Shown: positions 34,601-42,955, counted from the stretch's first letter. The stretch is 63,205 bases of DNA from an uncultured Eubacterium sp. (GCA_910577225.1 CAJTMV010000003.1:205936-269140); one strand, 5' to 3'. Translations and numbers: made by a program. The notes: generated from the sequence alone by a model not told the origin.

Positions 34601-35471
34601 AGAAGGAAAAGAAGAAGTTCCTACCGGTATTTACCATACGGACAACGTTTATGTGTGCAGGCATCGCATCGCAAAGCCGACGGTATTTATTCCGGTATTT
34701 CCTGGAACCAATTGTGAATACGATTCTGCAAAGGCGTTTGAAAACGCAGGTGCGCAGGTGCTCGTAAAGGTGTTTCGGAATCTGGACGGCGCGGATATCA
34801 GCAGCTCTGCGGCAGCGTTTGAAAAAGCGATTAATCAGGCGCAGATACTGATGTTCCCGGGCGGATTTTCTGCAGGGGATGAACCGGAAGGTTCGGCGAA
34901 GTTTTTTGCAAATGCGTTTCGGAATGAGCGGGTAAAAGAAGCGGTTATGAAGCTGTTAAATGAAAGAGACGGACTGGCGCTCGGCATCTGCAACGGATTT
35001 CAGGCGCTGATCAAACTGGGACTTTTGCCTTATGGAGAAATTACCGAGCAGAAAGCGGATTCGCCGACGCTGACATATAATACGATCGGACGGCATATTT
35101 CCAGAATGGTCTATACAAAGGTGGTATCGAATAAGAGTCCGTGGCTGGCACAGGCAGAAACGGGCGGCATCTATACGAATCCGGCGTCTCATGGGGAAGG
35201 ACGATTTGTTGCCGGACAGGAATGGCTGGACAGACTGTTTGCAAACGGACAGGTTGCGACTCAGTATGTAAACGACGCAGGCGTGCCGACGATGGATGAG
35301 GAGTGGAACATCAACGGTTCTTATATGTCGATTGAAGGAATCACAAGCCCGGACGGACGTGTGTTCGGCAAGATGGCGCATTCGGAACGGCGCGGAGAGT
35401 CTGTCGCGGTCAATATTTATGGCGAACAGGATATGAAGCTGTTTGAGTCGGGAGTGGCTTATTTTAAATAA
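31665..35471 (+). CDS. purL: Phosphoribosylformylglycinamidine synthase, single chain
   Basis: Converts FGAR to FGAM in purine synthesis, using ATP and glutamine. The 1268-residue form joins the synthetase and glutaminase in one chain, as in Gammaproteobacteria and many Clostridia; other Firmicutes split it into PurS, PurL and PurQ. The synthetase part has DTYWSDHCRHTTF and NFKNETHNHPTEIEPFGGA, then GAGGVSVAIGELADG. The glutaminase starts near 1005 (VFIPVFPGTNCEYDSA), with the nucleophile Cys in GICNGFQAL. GCAGGAGGA precedes the ATG. No other pur gene is adjacent and no purine riboswitch was recognised in the 330-bp leader. Confidence 0.95.
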   Translation: MGNVRRVFAEKKPPFAVAAKSLKHEIRHYLGISGVTDVRELIRYDVENISDKTFEIAKITVFSEPPVDDIYEETFDARGGRVFSVEYLPGQFDQRADSAKQCIQLLNDAEEPIIRTAVTYVISGQMSDHEFEAVKKHCINPVDSRETGIQKPETLVMEFEEPKDVITFASFIEMTQDQLKELYDSLNLAMTFKDFLHIRNYFENEEKRNPTMTEIRVLDTYWSDHCRHTTFLTELTDVSFADGYYRKPMEDTYQDYLATFKDLYQGRSDKFVCLMDLALMAMKRLKQEGKLQDQEESDEINACSIVVPVEIDGQTQEWLVNFKNETHNHPTEIEPFGGAATCLGGAIRDPLSGRTYVYQAMRVTGAADPTRPVSETLEGKLPQKNLTRGAAKGYSSYGNQIGLATGYVREIYHPDYVAKRMEIGAVMGAAPRAAVQRLTSDPGDVIVLLGGRTGRDGCGGATGSSKAHTTQSIDTCGAEVQKGNAPTERKLQRLFRRPEVSHIIKKCNDFGAGGVSVAIGELADGLRVELDKVPKKYAGLDGTEIAISESQERMACVIAPQDVEQFLSYAAEENLEAVPVAVVTEEPRLVLVWRDREIVNISRAFLNTNGAHQEAAVAVDMPAAEQNYFQKPGLATVNEDLAKDDVKAAWLDTLKDLNVCSQKGLVEMFDGSIGAGSVFMPYGGRYQLTETQCMVAKLPVLQGKTDTVTMMAYGFDPYLSSWSPYHGAVWAVLESLSRIVASGGDYSKVRFTFQEYFRRMSEEPSRWSQPFASLLGAYAAQIGFGLPSIGGKDSMSGTFNEIDVPPTLVSFAVDVAKQQDIITPELKKAGNRLILLNIETDEYDLPVYEQVKNLYDTFHLLIGKRAVVSAYALDGKGIAAAVSRMAFGNKLGVALDQSVLTPKQLFSPAFGCFVAEVGAESLAQVKETIHAAGLDDAFAVIGEVSADAAFSYGDAAIPMEEAIAAWTGTLEKVFPTIATEGKEEVPTGIYHTDNVYVCRHRIAKPTVFIPVFPGTNCEYDSAKAFENAGAQVLVKVFRNLDGADISSSAAAFEKAINQAQILMFPGGFSAGDEPEGSAKFFANAFRNERVKEAVMKLLNERDGLALGICNGFQALIKLGLLPYGEITEQKADSPTLTYNTIGRHISRMVYTKVVSNKSPWLAQAETGGIYTNPASHGEGRFVAGQEWLDRLFANGQVATQYVNDAGVPTMDEEWNINGSYMSIEGITSPDGRVFGKMAHSERRGESVAVNIYGEQDMKLFESGVAYFK

Positions 35472-35524
35472 CAGTTTTGACCGTTTTCAGGTTATGTCAT
35501 AAAAGTGTACTTTTCATAGTTTTT

Positions 35525-35567
35525 ATCTGATTCTTGTGCCCGTTCATTGGGCACAGAATCAGATTTA
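35525..35567. terminator. Strong hairpin terminator after purL
   Basis: ATCTGATTCT and GTGCCC pair with GGGCAC and AGAATCAGAT across a GTTCATT loop; a single T bulges. T runs flank it on both sides (TTTT before, TTT after), so it may act in both directions. Confidence 0.85.
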
Positions 35568-35668
35568 ACAGGATCCGGATGCGCTGATTTTGATATTATG
35601 TACTTGAAAGGCATCATACAATATGATACAATTAGAGTATATCAATGAACAGAAATGGAGATTCACAC

Positions 35669-36784
35669 ATGAAGAGTTTTGGACTGTGGTATTTACTAAA
35701 TTCATTGGAAATGGATAAACATGATCCGAATGAAAGTGCTGAAAACAGGGAATCAGAAAAAACTGTTCCGAAGTTTGAACTGCATGTAAACTTCTGGTCT
35801 TTAGAAGAATATAAACATATGAGTAGTAAAAAAGTTCCCTGCTTGGATATCGGGATTATGATTAAAAATTATGCTTTAATTAAAGAAATGACGTTTTATT
35901 GTCCTTTCTTTCTTGAAGAAAGTGATTATGAAGATTTGGCAGAGAAAATGTCAACAAAAAATAATGCGAATATTATATTTAATGAGGAGTGTACTATTAT
36001 AAATGGAAATTATACCACTGTTAAAACAGAGAAAGAGGAACTGCTAATATTTCCATTAAATCAGGCGATTAAAGTATTTGAGTTTTGTAATAATGAGGAA
36101 AGAGCAACTTATTTTAAATTTAGATTTCAGGACTTTCAAAAATATGTAAATACAGATGCAAGAAATTCGGAACTGCAAAAAATTTCTACCTTATACGTTA
36201 GATTTCGTATTAGAGGGAATGCTTTGAAACGGAATATATATTTTGACAGCGAACCTTTGAATAAATCATTTGAAAGCGCTTTTTCCGGAACACGTATGAT
36301 AGATTTTAAAATAAATGAGAAAAGAAATATTCAAGACAGTGTGAGAGCCAGGATTGCACTCGTCCAGGCGAAGCTGGCTTCTTTTGATAATGTTCATTTT
36401 TTAGCAATGGAACCATCTGCTCATGAAGTGAAAACTTTTGATAATCAGCAAATGAGTTGCAGGGAATTAGAGGAAAATCTTTGGGACGATTATCTGGATG
36501 AAAAGTTGGATTTTTCGAAAGGACATATATTGGCATATCACTGGAAACAAAAAGAGAAGAAAGCCAGTTATAGTTGTCTGGTCAAAATAAATTATTCAAA
36601 GGCAAGACCCGTTACTATTTTTTCTTACGCACTAATTGTTGTGGCTTTGGGAATTTTAAGCAGTGTAGTTGTGACGGGGGCGAATGTGTTAATACCGAAT
36701 GATTTTAATGTGATTCTGCTATGTGGGGGTATAGGAGCAGGTCTGTTGATTGTGGGGATACTTATTGGAAACCGATTAAAATAG
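35669..36784 (+). CDS. Hypothetical protein with C-terminal membrane hairpin
   Basis: A 371-residue protein of unknown function. The first 320 residues are soluble and rich in Lys, Glu and aromatic residues; the C terminus has two membrane segments (IFSYALIVVALGILSSVVV and ILLCGGIGAGLLIVGILIG) and a short basic tail. ATG 35669 follows AATGGAG; an in-frame ATG at 35645 has weaker context. AT-rich codon use differs from purL and the thioesterase on either side, so it may be acquired, along with the next two genes. Confidence 0.7.
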   Translation: MKSFGLWYLLNSLEMDKHDPNESAENRESEKTVPKFELHVNFWSLEEYKHMSSKKVPCLDIGIMIKNYALIKEMTFYCPFFLEESDYEDLAEKMSTKNNANIIFNEECTIINGNYTTVKTEKEELLIFPLNQAIKVFEFCNNEERATYFKFRFQDFQKYVNTDARNSELQKISTLYVRFRIRGNALKRNIYFDSEPLNKSFESAFSGTRMIDFKINEKRNIQDSVRARIALVQAKLASFDNVHFLAMEPSAHEVKTFDNQQMSCRELEENLWDDYLDEKLDFSKGHILAYHWKQKEKKASYSCLVKINYSKARPVTIFSYALIVVALGILSSVVVTGANVLIPNDFNVILLCGGIGAGLLIVGILIGNRLK

Positions 36785-36860
36785 CGAATGAAAAGCATAA
36801 AAAGGTTGAAAATGATGGTGATATGACATATAATAATATGATTAAAAAGGAGGAAAAAGT

Positions 36861-37493
36861 ATGAAGATGAAAAATGTAAATGAAAGATATTTGAGATATT
36901 CTGCTTTCTCGTCTTTTGAAAAAAATATATATTATAGTTCGATATATGCATTTGTAAAATATCTGAATATTGAGTATCCAGGATTTAATAAGTGGTATGC
37001 TGGCTTGTTTGAAAAAAACAGAGAGTTAAAAAATGATCGCGAGATTATTGTCTGTCAAAGAGATTACAACATTGCGGGAGTAGCAATTCTTAAATCAACA
37101 ACAGCAGAAAAGAAAATCTGCACTTTACGAGTTGCAAGAAGGTATCAGCGGCAGGGAATCGGCAGAAGGTTAATGGAATTGAGTTTCGAATGGCTTGAGA
37201 ATGATAAACCGTTGTTTACAATGCATAGTACAAAACAAAGAGAATTTTCGCCACTACTAAATTACTATGGGTTTGTTCTGGAACAAAAAAAATGGAATTA
37301 TTATAATTTATTTAGTACAGAACTTGCTTATAACGGAATTTTGCCAGAAAAGAGAATACCTGTAAAGTTAAATAAAATAGAATTTTTAGAAAAAAAAATT
37401 ATTATTTGTGAATGGCTGATCATAGATTTGGAAATGTTTTATAGGTGGGTGCTAAAGACCGATGTATATGCTCCAAGGGGCTTTATAGGGTAA
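36861..37493 (+). CDS. GNAT-family N-acetyltransferase
   Basis: A 210-residue acetyltransferase. The acetyl-CoA motif is LRVARRYQRQGIGRRLMEL (about 91-109). The N-terminal region (SIYAFVKYLNIEYPGFNKWY) and a long C-terminal part (after 155) are atypical, so it may act on a protein or tRNA rather than a drug. AAAGGAGGAAA precedes the ATG. AT-rich and adjacent to the kinase-ASCH fusion, with a terminator between. Confidence 0.8.
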   Translation: MKMKNVNERYLRYSAFSSFEKNIYYSSIYAFVKYLNIEYPGFNKWYAGLFEKNRELKNDREIIVCQRDYNIAGVAILKSTTAEKKICTLRVARRYQRQGIGRRLMELSFEWLENDKPLFTMHSTKQREFSPLLNYYGFVLEQKKWNYYNLFSTELAYNGILPEKRIPVKLNKIEFLEKKIIICEWLIIDLEMFYRWVLKTDVYAPRGFIG

Positions 37494-37550
37494 TGCTTTT
37501 TAATGCAGTATCAGAACGAGTGAAAAAGGAAATAAAAATGTAATATGATT

Positions 37551-37584
37551 AAAGAGCTGTCTTTGTATCAAAGATAGCTCTTTT
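37551..37584 (+). terminator. Terminator after the GNAT gene
   Basis: AAAGAGCT and TCTTTG pair with CAAAGA and AGCTCTTT around TAT; a TTTT run ends the element. It overlaps the leader of the next gene, whose AGGAG follows directly. Confidence 0.85.
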
Positions 37585-37595
37585 AGGAGCGCAGG

Positions 37596-38465
37596 ATGAT
37601 TTTTGTATGTGGGATTCATGGAGTGGGAAAGTCCTTTTTTTGTAACGATCTAAGAGAAAAGACCGGAAAATTAATATTTTCTGCAAGTGATTTGATATTA
37701 AAAAGAGGCGAAAAAAATTTTCAACAAAAAAAAGTAGATGACATACAGTTAAACCAAAAATTATTGATTGATGAAGTGAATCAAATTAAAAAAAGAGAAA
37801 CAGATTTTATTTTAGACGGGCACTTATGTTTGCTGGATAAGAGCGGAAAAATAAGGCGTGTATACTTTGATATTGTGAAAGAATTGGAAATAGAATTGTT
37901 AATGGTCCTGATTGATTGTCCTCAGATAATAAAAAGAAGAGTGAAGGAAAGAGATGGTATTGATTGGGAGATTGACTTTATTCAACGATTTCAAAATGAA
38001 GAAATAGAATACGCCAGAAAACTGGCAAAGATTCTGAAATTTGATTATCAGATTATAAAAGTGTCTGCTAAAGAGGAATTTGGAAAAAGTATTGTATTAC
38101 CCATAAAACAAGAATATGCCGAAAAAATTTTTTCGGGCGAAAAAAAATATGAATATAGAAAAAGTGTCTGTAAAGAAAATATAGATAAACTATATTTGTA
38201 TGCTACTTATCCTGTAAAGAAAATAGTGGGGGAATGTAATGTTGTTGGAAAATATTCGATGAATAAAGATAAAATGTGGCGACTAACTCAACAGTCGTCA
38301 GGAATATCATCAGAATATTTTGAAAAATATTTCAGGGAACAATACAGAGCCTGTGCTTATGAGATAGGGAACGTTAAAAAATATCAGATGCCGGTGGAGT
38401 TGAAATCTATGGGAATAAATTATGTACCACAGTCATATGTTTATGTTTCGTCTGGAATGATTTGA
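37596..38465 (+). CDS. P-loop kinase fused to an ASCH/PUA-like domain
   Basis: A 289-residue two-domain protein. Residues 1-160 are a small nucleotide or polynucleotide-kinase-like P-loop domain: VCGIHGVGKSFFC is Walker A, ILDGHLCLL fits the Walker B region, and a VKERDG segment may be the lid. From about 165 an ASCH domain is seen: VLPIKQEYAEKIFSGEKKYEYR, split here as VLPIKQEYAEKI and FSGEKKYEYRK, then VKKIVGECNVV. ASCH domains bind RNA or modified nucleotides. AGGAGCGCAGG precedes the ATG. It is AT-rich like the two preceding genes. Pairing of GNAT and ASCH proteins suggests RNA-related chemistry; that is inference. Confidence 0.75.
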   Translation: MIFVCGIHGVGKSFFCNDLREKTGKLIFSASDLILKRGEKNFQQKKVDDIQLNQKLLIDEVNQIKKRETDFILDGHLCLLDKSGKIRRVYFDIVKELEIELLMVLIDCPQIIKRRVKERDGIDWEIDFIQRFQNEEIEYARKLAKILKFDYQIIKVSAKEEFGKSIVLPIKQEYAEKIFSGEKKYEYRKSVCKENIDKLYLYATYPVKKIVGECNVVGKYSMNKDKMWRLTQQSSGISSEYFEKYFREQYRACAYEIGNVKKYQMPVELKSMGINYVPQSYVYVSSGMI

Positions 38466-38569
38466 ACTTATGGCGGAGGATATCGTATAAAAATAAAGGT
38501 GTATTCAATAGTTTAAAATAGAATTAGTATAAGTGCTGGATTTTACGATGAAAGATATCTAAATAGAAC

Positions 38570-38597
38570 TTGCAGACCGGCAGATTCATGATATAAT
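38570..38597 (+). promoter_or_regulatory. Promoter of the thioesterase-cvfB unit
   Basis: TTGCAG (38570-38575) and TATAAT (38592-38597), 16 bp apart, 42 bp before the thioesterase start. Confidence 0.75.
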
Positions 38598-38639
38598 GGA
38601 TAAAATTCAAAAAATGATATGCAATACAGAAAGGCAGTT

Positions 38640-39431
38640 ATGAATCAGAAGGACACATGCATACAGACAGATACAGGTATGTACACAATGGAGACAACGG
38701 TGCGTTACAGCGCATGCGGCGCAGACCGCAGGACAAGACTTTCAGATATTCTGGATTATCTGCAGGATACGTGTACGTTTCAGGCGGAAGAGCTGGGCGT
38801 CGGACTCGATTTTATGCAGGCGCACCAGACGGCATGGGTGTTAAACAGCTGGCAGGCGGATGTGGTCCGGTATCCGGTGTTTGGAGAAACCATTCGCATT
38901 CTGACCTGGCCATATGATTTTCACGGATTTTTCGGATTCCGCAATTTCAGGATCGAAGACGCGGATGGGACAGGCATCGTTTTTGCCAACTCGGTCTGGG
39001 TGTTTATGGATCTGCAGAAAAACAAGCCGGCCCGGATTGTCCCTGAGGTGGCGGCGGCTTATCAGACGCTGCCGCGGCTTGACATGGAGTATATGGATCG
39101 CAAAATACCGGACGTGGAAGCAGATTTGTCAGAAGAAAAAGAACCTTTTCCGGTTCCGCGGTACTTTATCGATACGAATCGTCACATGAACAATGCAAAA
39201 TATATTCTGCTGGCTGAAGAATTTTTTCCATCGGATTTTCAGCCGGTGCGTATTCGTACGGAATACAGAAAGCCGGCCGTCTACGGCGAAACATTATATC
39301 CGGTTGTTGCAAGACGTCCGCAGTGTCTGAGCGTCAGACTAAACGGAGCAGACGGGAAACCGTATACGATGATGGAATTTTATACGAACATAGCAGAAGA
39401 ATCGAACACACACGAAAGGAGCCATCTATGA
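38640..39431 (+). CDS. Acyl-ACP thioesterase (FatA/FatB-like)
   Basis: Hydrolyses acyl-ACP to release fatty acids. A double hot-dog protein of 263 residues: the first domain has VRYSACGADRRTRLSDILDYLQD (shown here as VRYSACGADRRT and RLSDILDYLQD), with AWVLNSWQADVVRYP and WPYDFHGFFGFRNF; the second has DTNRHMNNAKYI, the catalytic Asn-His region of plant-type thioesterases. ATG 38640 has GAAAGG upstream; 38619 is less likely. The stop overlaps the start of cvfB by 4 bp. Confidence 0.88.
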   Translation: MNQKDTCIQTDTGMYTMETTVRYSACGADRRTRLSDILDYLQDTCTFQAEELGVGLDFMQAHQTAWVLNSWQADVVRYPVFGETIRILTWPYDFHGFFGFRNFRIEDADGTGIVFANSVWVFMDLQKNKPARIVPEVAAAYQTLPRLDMEYMDRKIPDVEADLSEEKEPFPVPRYFIDTNRHMNNAKYILLAEEFFPSDFQPVRIRTEYRKPAVYGETLYPVVARRPQCLSVRLNGADGKPYTMMEFYTNIAEESNTHERSHL

Positions 39432-40261
39432 AATTAGGCGAATTCCAGGTTCTGCAGGTAGTAAAGAGCGTCGATTTCGGCATTTATCTCGCAGAAGATC
39501 CACATGACCAGACACGAGTGCTGCTTCCGAAAAAGCAGGTGCCGCCGGACACGAAGATCGGTGATCAGCTGAAAGTTTTCTTATACAAAGATTCCAAAGA
39601 CCGGCTGATTGCGACAACGAATCAGCCCAAACTCACAATTGGCAGCTGCGCGGCGTTAAAAGTACTGTCTGTTGGAAATATCGGAGCATTTTTAGACTGG
39701 GGACTGGAAAAAGATCTGTTTCTTCCTTATAAGGAAATGACAACGCCGGTTCGTGCGGGCGACGAAGTGCTTGTAACGCTTTATATCGATAAGAGCCGCA
39801 GACTCTGTGCAAGTATGAAAGATTTGTACATGCTGCTGTCGCAGGATTCTCCTTATCAGAAAGGAGATATCGTAACGGGACGCATTTATGAATTCAGCGA
39901 TAATTTCGGTACATTTGCAGCAGTAGACGACAAATATTCAGCGATGTTTCCATCCCATGAAGACTGCTCGGCATTAAAGATCGGAGATGTGGTCGAAGCA
40001 AAAGTATTAAATGTAAAACCAGACGGCAAACTGGATCTGACCCGTCGTGAAAAAGCGTATATACAGATGGATGCAGACGCGGAAACAGTCATGCAGGTGA
40101 TCGGGTCGTATGCAGGCGTACTTCCGTTCAACGACAAAGCGTCTCCAGAAGTAATCAAACGCGAAATGAAAATGAGTAAAAACGCGTTTAAACGCGCAGT
40201 AGGGCATCTGTACAAGGAACATAAAATAGAAATTACACAAACTTCCATTCGAAAAATCTGA
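39428..40261 (+). CDS. cvfB: S1-domain RNA-binding protein, CvfB family
   Basis: A 277-residue RNA-binding protein made of tandem S1 domains and a C-terminal winged helix. It has the usual order: KLGEFQVLQVV with GIYLAED, then GAFLDWGLEKDLFLPY, then DIVTGRIYEFSDNFGTFAAVDDKY (given as two pieces: DIVTGRIYEF and NFGTFAAVDDKY), and a final basic FKRAVGHLYKEH. CvfB homologues affect virulence gene expression in staphylococci. ATG 39428 overlaps the thioesterase stop as ATGA with AAAGGAG upstream, so the two are translationally coupled. Confidence 0.9.
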   Translation: MKLGEFQVLQVVKSVDFGIYLAEDPHDQTRVLLPKKQVPPDTKIGDQLKVFLYKDSKDRLIATTNQPKLTIGSCAALKVLSVGNIGAFLDWGLEKDLFLPYKEMTTPVRAGDEVLVTLYIDKSRRLCASMKDLYMLLSQDSPYQKGDIVTGRIYEFSDNFGTFAAVDDKYSAMFPSHEDCSALKIGDVVEAKVLNVKPDGKLDLTRREKAYIQMDADAETVMQVIGSYAGVLPFNDKASPEVIKREMKMSKNAFKRAVGHLYKEHKIEITQTSIRKI

Positions 40262-40287
40262 AAGAACGGAAAAAGCAGACGGACAGA

Positions 40288-40318
40288 ACAGGTCTGCGCA
40301 TAAAATACGCAGACCTGT
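40288..40318. terminator. Hairpin between cvfB and yjfB-like genes
   Basis: ACAGGTCTGCG and CGCAGACCTGT form a perfect 11-bp stem with a CATAAAATA-type loop, between convergent genes. There is no T run, so it may be a weak terminator or an RNA-stabilising element. Confidence 0.6.
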
Positions 40319-40359
40319 CTGAACGGATACTTTACAGTACGTTCCCGTATTCTTTCTGG

Positions 40360-40554
40360 CTATGCATACACATCAATATTGCCGCCAACAGACGGATTTA
40401 CCGAATGCTCCATGGCTTTGATCATATCCGCACCCATTTCCTGCGTCAGATCGAGCTGTTTGCTCAGCATAGCGACAGCAATATCACTTGGAGCAGTCGT
40501 AGACATACTTGGCATCTGCGCGAGAGCGATATCAGCTAAAGAACCTATTTCCAT
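40360..40554 (-). CDS. YjfB-family small protein
   Basis: A 64-residue protein matching the YjfB putative-motility family: MEIGSLADIALAQM, then DIAVAMLSKQLDLTQEMGADMIKAMEHSVNP. The latter is one amphipathic helix. The function is unknown; relatives are found in flagellated Firmicutes. AAGGAGG sits before the ATG at 40554; the frame could reach 40656 but has no site there. No flagellar genes are in the window. Confidence 0.82.
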   Translation of the reverse strand: MEIGSLADIALAQMPSMSTTAPSDIAVAMLSKQLDLTQEMGADMIKAMEHSVNPSVGGNIDVYA

Positions 40555-40705
40555 AAAAACACCTCCTTGAAACAATAAAATAAGTTTTCTGAAAAAAGCA
40601 TCGCCTGACGGTGATCCTTCCATACAAATTATACCTGCCAGATAAGAAAAAAGCAATCATGGATTGAAATGTGCGGCAAAAAGATGGGGGGATGCATGTG
40701 TGTGT

Positions 40706-40851
40706 GGGGGGGGGGTTAAGTGGCTGCGCGGACGTGCGCGTGACAGCCGGAAGGGGCCCTGGAGCGGGCAGCGTTGCCCTTGTCCGCTCAGTTCCCTGCC
40801 GCCGGTTCCCGGTTCCTGCCAGCGGTCACGGACGCGTCCGCGCAGGCACTT
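40706..40851. repeat. G10 tract and GC-rich fold-back element
   Basis: A run of ten G (40706-40715) after TGTGTGTG abuts a fold-back element: AAGTGGCTGCGCGGACG (40718-40734) continues to GTGAC and pairs with GTCACGGACGCG and CGCAGGCACTT (40825-40851). The 80-bp centre is GC-rich and also partly self-complementary (CAGCCGG with CCGGTT-type pieces). The GC content is far above the flanks. No gene is supported in 40657-41126. Confidence 0.65.
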
Positions 40852-41126
40852 AAACTGCAACACATTCCCTAATGCACAGCCAGTTACTTCCCTGAACCTG
40901 CATATAAAAAGTCCCTCCCCACTGTCGAAACGCCATTACCAACAGGCAGCCAGAAAACCCGAAACTGTTACAAATAAACATAAAAAAAACAGATTGCAGT
41001 ATTCTTTTGTAGAAATAACACATTTATTACAGATATATTGCGCTTCCTGTCTCTGAAAAACAATTTGCTTTTGTAAAAATGCATAAAAAACAACAAAATC
41101 TGCCCGATATATCTGCGATATATATG

Positions 41127-41155
41127 TTGACAGAGCGGGAGTGCCATGCTATAAT
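41127..41155 (+). promoter_or_regulatory. Consensus promoter of the NlpC/P60 gene
   Basis: Perfect TTGACA (41127-41132) and TATAAT (41150-41155), 17 bp apart. The 5' leader is about 75 nt. Confidence 0.9.
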
Positions 41156-41234
41156 CCATATTGTAATAAATCTGTAATAAATGAAGACGAGACAGGTATA
41201 AATCATAAATATGGGAGAAAATCAGGAGGAAAGT

Positions 41235-42506
41235 ATGAAGAATCAACCACTGAAAATAGCAGTCTGCTGTCTGGCAGGTACAATTTTTACGGCAATACCG
41301 GCATACAATGTTATGGCAGCGCCTTCGGCAGGGGTGTCAGAATATGCAAGCGCTATTTTGGAAAGCGAGTTAAATGCTTCATCAACATCGGCAGGAGTAT
41401 CATCGGCAGTAGCAGATTATTTCGAAAAAAATATCGTATCTTCAGAAAATCGCAGCGCAGAAAAAGCAGACGCAGAAGCGAAAAAAAGCAAACCGAAAAA
41501 AGTCGCGAAAGAAGTAAAAAAGAGTCAGGAAGATACATCCAAATATAAAAATATGGCAGTTGCCCAGGTAAACGATTACATTAATATTCGGAAAAAGCCA
41601 AATGAGAATGCAGAGCTTCTTGGCAAATTACATAGCAATTCAGTAGCAACCGTTATTCGAAAAAAGGGCGACTGGTATAAAATAAAATCCGGTTCTGTCA
41701 TTGGCTATGTGAAGGGCGATTATGTCGTTGTCGGCGACGAGGATCTGATAAAATCCGTCGGCGTACAGATTGCAAAGGTAAATACAACTACGTTAAAGGT
41801 CAGAAGCAAAGCCTCCAAAAAAGCTGACGTGGTAACGCTCGTACCAGATGGAGAAGAGCTTACGGTTGCCAGCATGAAGTCCTATAAAGACGGCTGGGTA
41901 AAGGTAGCGGTAGACGACGGAAAAGGATATGTTTCTACAGATTATGTAGATATTACCCGTGAGTATACATATGCAGAATCAAGAGCAGAAGAGGAAGCAA
42001 GACTCGCCATCGAGCAGGCAAGAATCGCAGCAGAAGAAGCGGCGGCAGAAAGAGCGCAGGCGGAATCGCAGACAGGTTCTTCATCCGGGACAGGCAGCAG
42101 CTCTTCGACTGGGACAGGCAGTTCCTCAGCCAGTACAGATTCGGCTCCGGTTAGTACAAGCAGTTCCGGACAGGCAGTCATTAATTATGCCAGCCAGTTT
42201 TTAGGTAATCCTTATGTTTATGGCGGATCCAGCCTGACAGGAGGAACAGACTGTTCAGGATTTGTTATGAGCGTATATGCGCATTTTGGCGTTTCATTAC
42301 CTCACTCTTCCAGCGCGTTGCGGAGTGTGGGATATGGAGTAAGCTACAGCAGCATGCAGCCGGGAGATATTCTTTGTTATGATGGACATGTTGCAATCTA
42401 TGCAGGAGGAAATACAGTCATTCACGCAAGTAATCCGGCAGATGGCATTAAATACACTTCACCGGCGAACTATCGGCCAGTGATCGCAGTTCGCAGAATT
42501 TTTTAA
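41235..42506 (+). CDS. Secreted SH3b-NlpC/P60 cell-wall endopeptidase
   Basis: A 423-residue secreted hydrolase that cuts within stem peptides. It has a signal peptide (MKNQPLKIAVCCLAGTIF..., cleavage probably after VMAA). Two bacterial SH3 domains follow (about 105-235: DYINIRKKPNENAELLGKL and TLKVRSKASKKADVV), then an Ala/Glu helix and a Ser/Thr/Gly-rich linker (about 260-310). The NlpC/P60 domain has TDCSGFVMS (catalytic Cys), GHVAIYAG (His) and HASNP. AGGAGGA precedes ATG 41235. The perfect promoter suggests high expression. Confidence 0.93.
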   Translation: MKNQPLKIAVCCLAGTIFTAIPAYNVMAAPSAGVSEYASAILESELNASSTSAGVSSAVADYFEKNIVSSENRSAEKADAEAKKSKPKKVAKEVKKSQEDTSKYKNMAVAQVNDYINIRKKPNENAELLGKLHSNSVATVIRKKGDWYKIKSGSVIGYVKGDYVVVGDEDLIKSVGVQIAKVNTTTLKVRSKASKKADVVTLVPDGEELTVASMKSYKDGWVKVAVDDGKGYVSTDYVDITREYTYAESRAEEEARLAIEQARIAAEEAAAERAQAESQTGSSSGTGSSSSTGTGSSSASTDSAPVSTSSSGQAVINYASQFLGNPYVYGGSSLTGGTDCSGFVMSVYAHFGVSLPHSSSALRSVGYGVSYSSMQPGDILCYDGHVAIYAGGNTVIHASNPADGIKYTSPANYRPVIAVRRIF

Positions 42507-42527
42507 AAATAATTGTAAATAATTATA

Positions 42528-42573
42528 CAGAGTAGCAGATCGGCAGATATTCGGATCGGTTACTCTGTTTTTT
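42528..42573 (+). terminator. Terminator after the NlpC/P60 gene
   Basis: CAGAGTA pairs with TACTCTG, and an inner GATC pairs with GATC around GGCAGATATTC; a TTTTTTG T run follows. Confidence 0.8.
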
Positions 42574-42729
42574 GTTTTTTATAAAATGAATCTGATGTCT
42601 GGATATGTTAAAATGTCAGATCTGAAACAACATACCTGAAACCGGACCGGAAAAAGCCGGTGTGCAAAATGACGAAAATCTGCAACATTTTCCATAAAAT
42701 AGCAGGGTGGACAGGCGGTCGAAAAAAAG

Positions 42730-42817
42730 TTATCCACATCGAAAAATGTAGAAAATGTGAAAAAATGGAGTTATACACAGAGTTATACACGTTATCCACA
42801 AAATCAGATGTGGAAAA
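42730..42817. promoter_or_regulatory. DnaA-box cluster
   Basis: Three perfect TTATNCACA boxes: 42730-42738 (TTATCCACA), 42771-42779 (TTATACACA) and 42792-42800 (TTATCCACA). One-mismatch boxes: 42783-42791 (TTATACACG) and, on the other strand, 42809-42817 (TGTGGAAAA). A weaker GGTGGATAG follows at 42821-42829. AT-rich DNA lies just after. No dnaA or dnaN gene is near. The frames across it do not form a credible gene. Confidence 0.75.
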
Positions 42818-42955
42818 GTCGGTGGATAGTTTCGTAAATCCGGAACATTTGTTTTGTGAAGCATTCATAAAGTTGAACGCTTTTTAAAATAGATTGAAAA
42901 ATCTATTGACATTTGAATCATGAAGTAAATGGCGAAAAAGCGTATAATATGTCGA

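Noticed and set aside
42730..42829. Calling the DnaA-box cluster the chromosomal origin
   Set aside because: No dnaA/dnaN/rpmH neighbours and no skew data; only a cluster can be claimed.
42608..42868. 86-codon minus-strand ORF across the DnaA boxes
   Set aside because: Its odd Ser/Asn/Phe-rich sequence comes from the repeated TTATCCACA-type boxes; no start signal.
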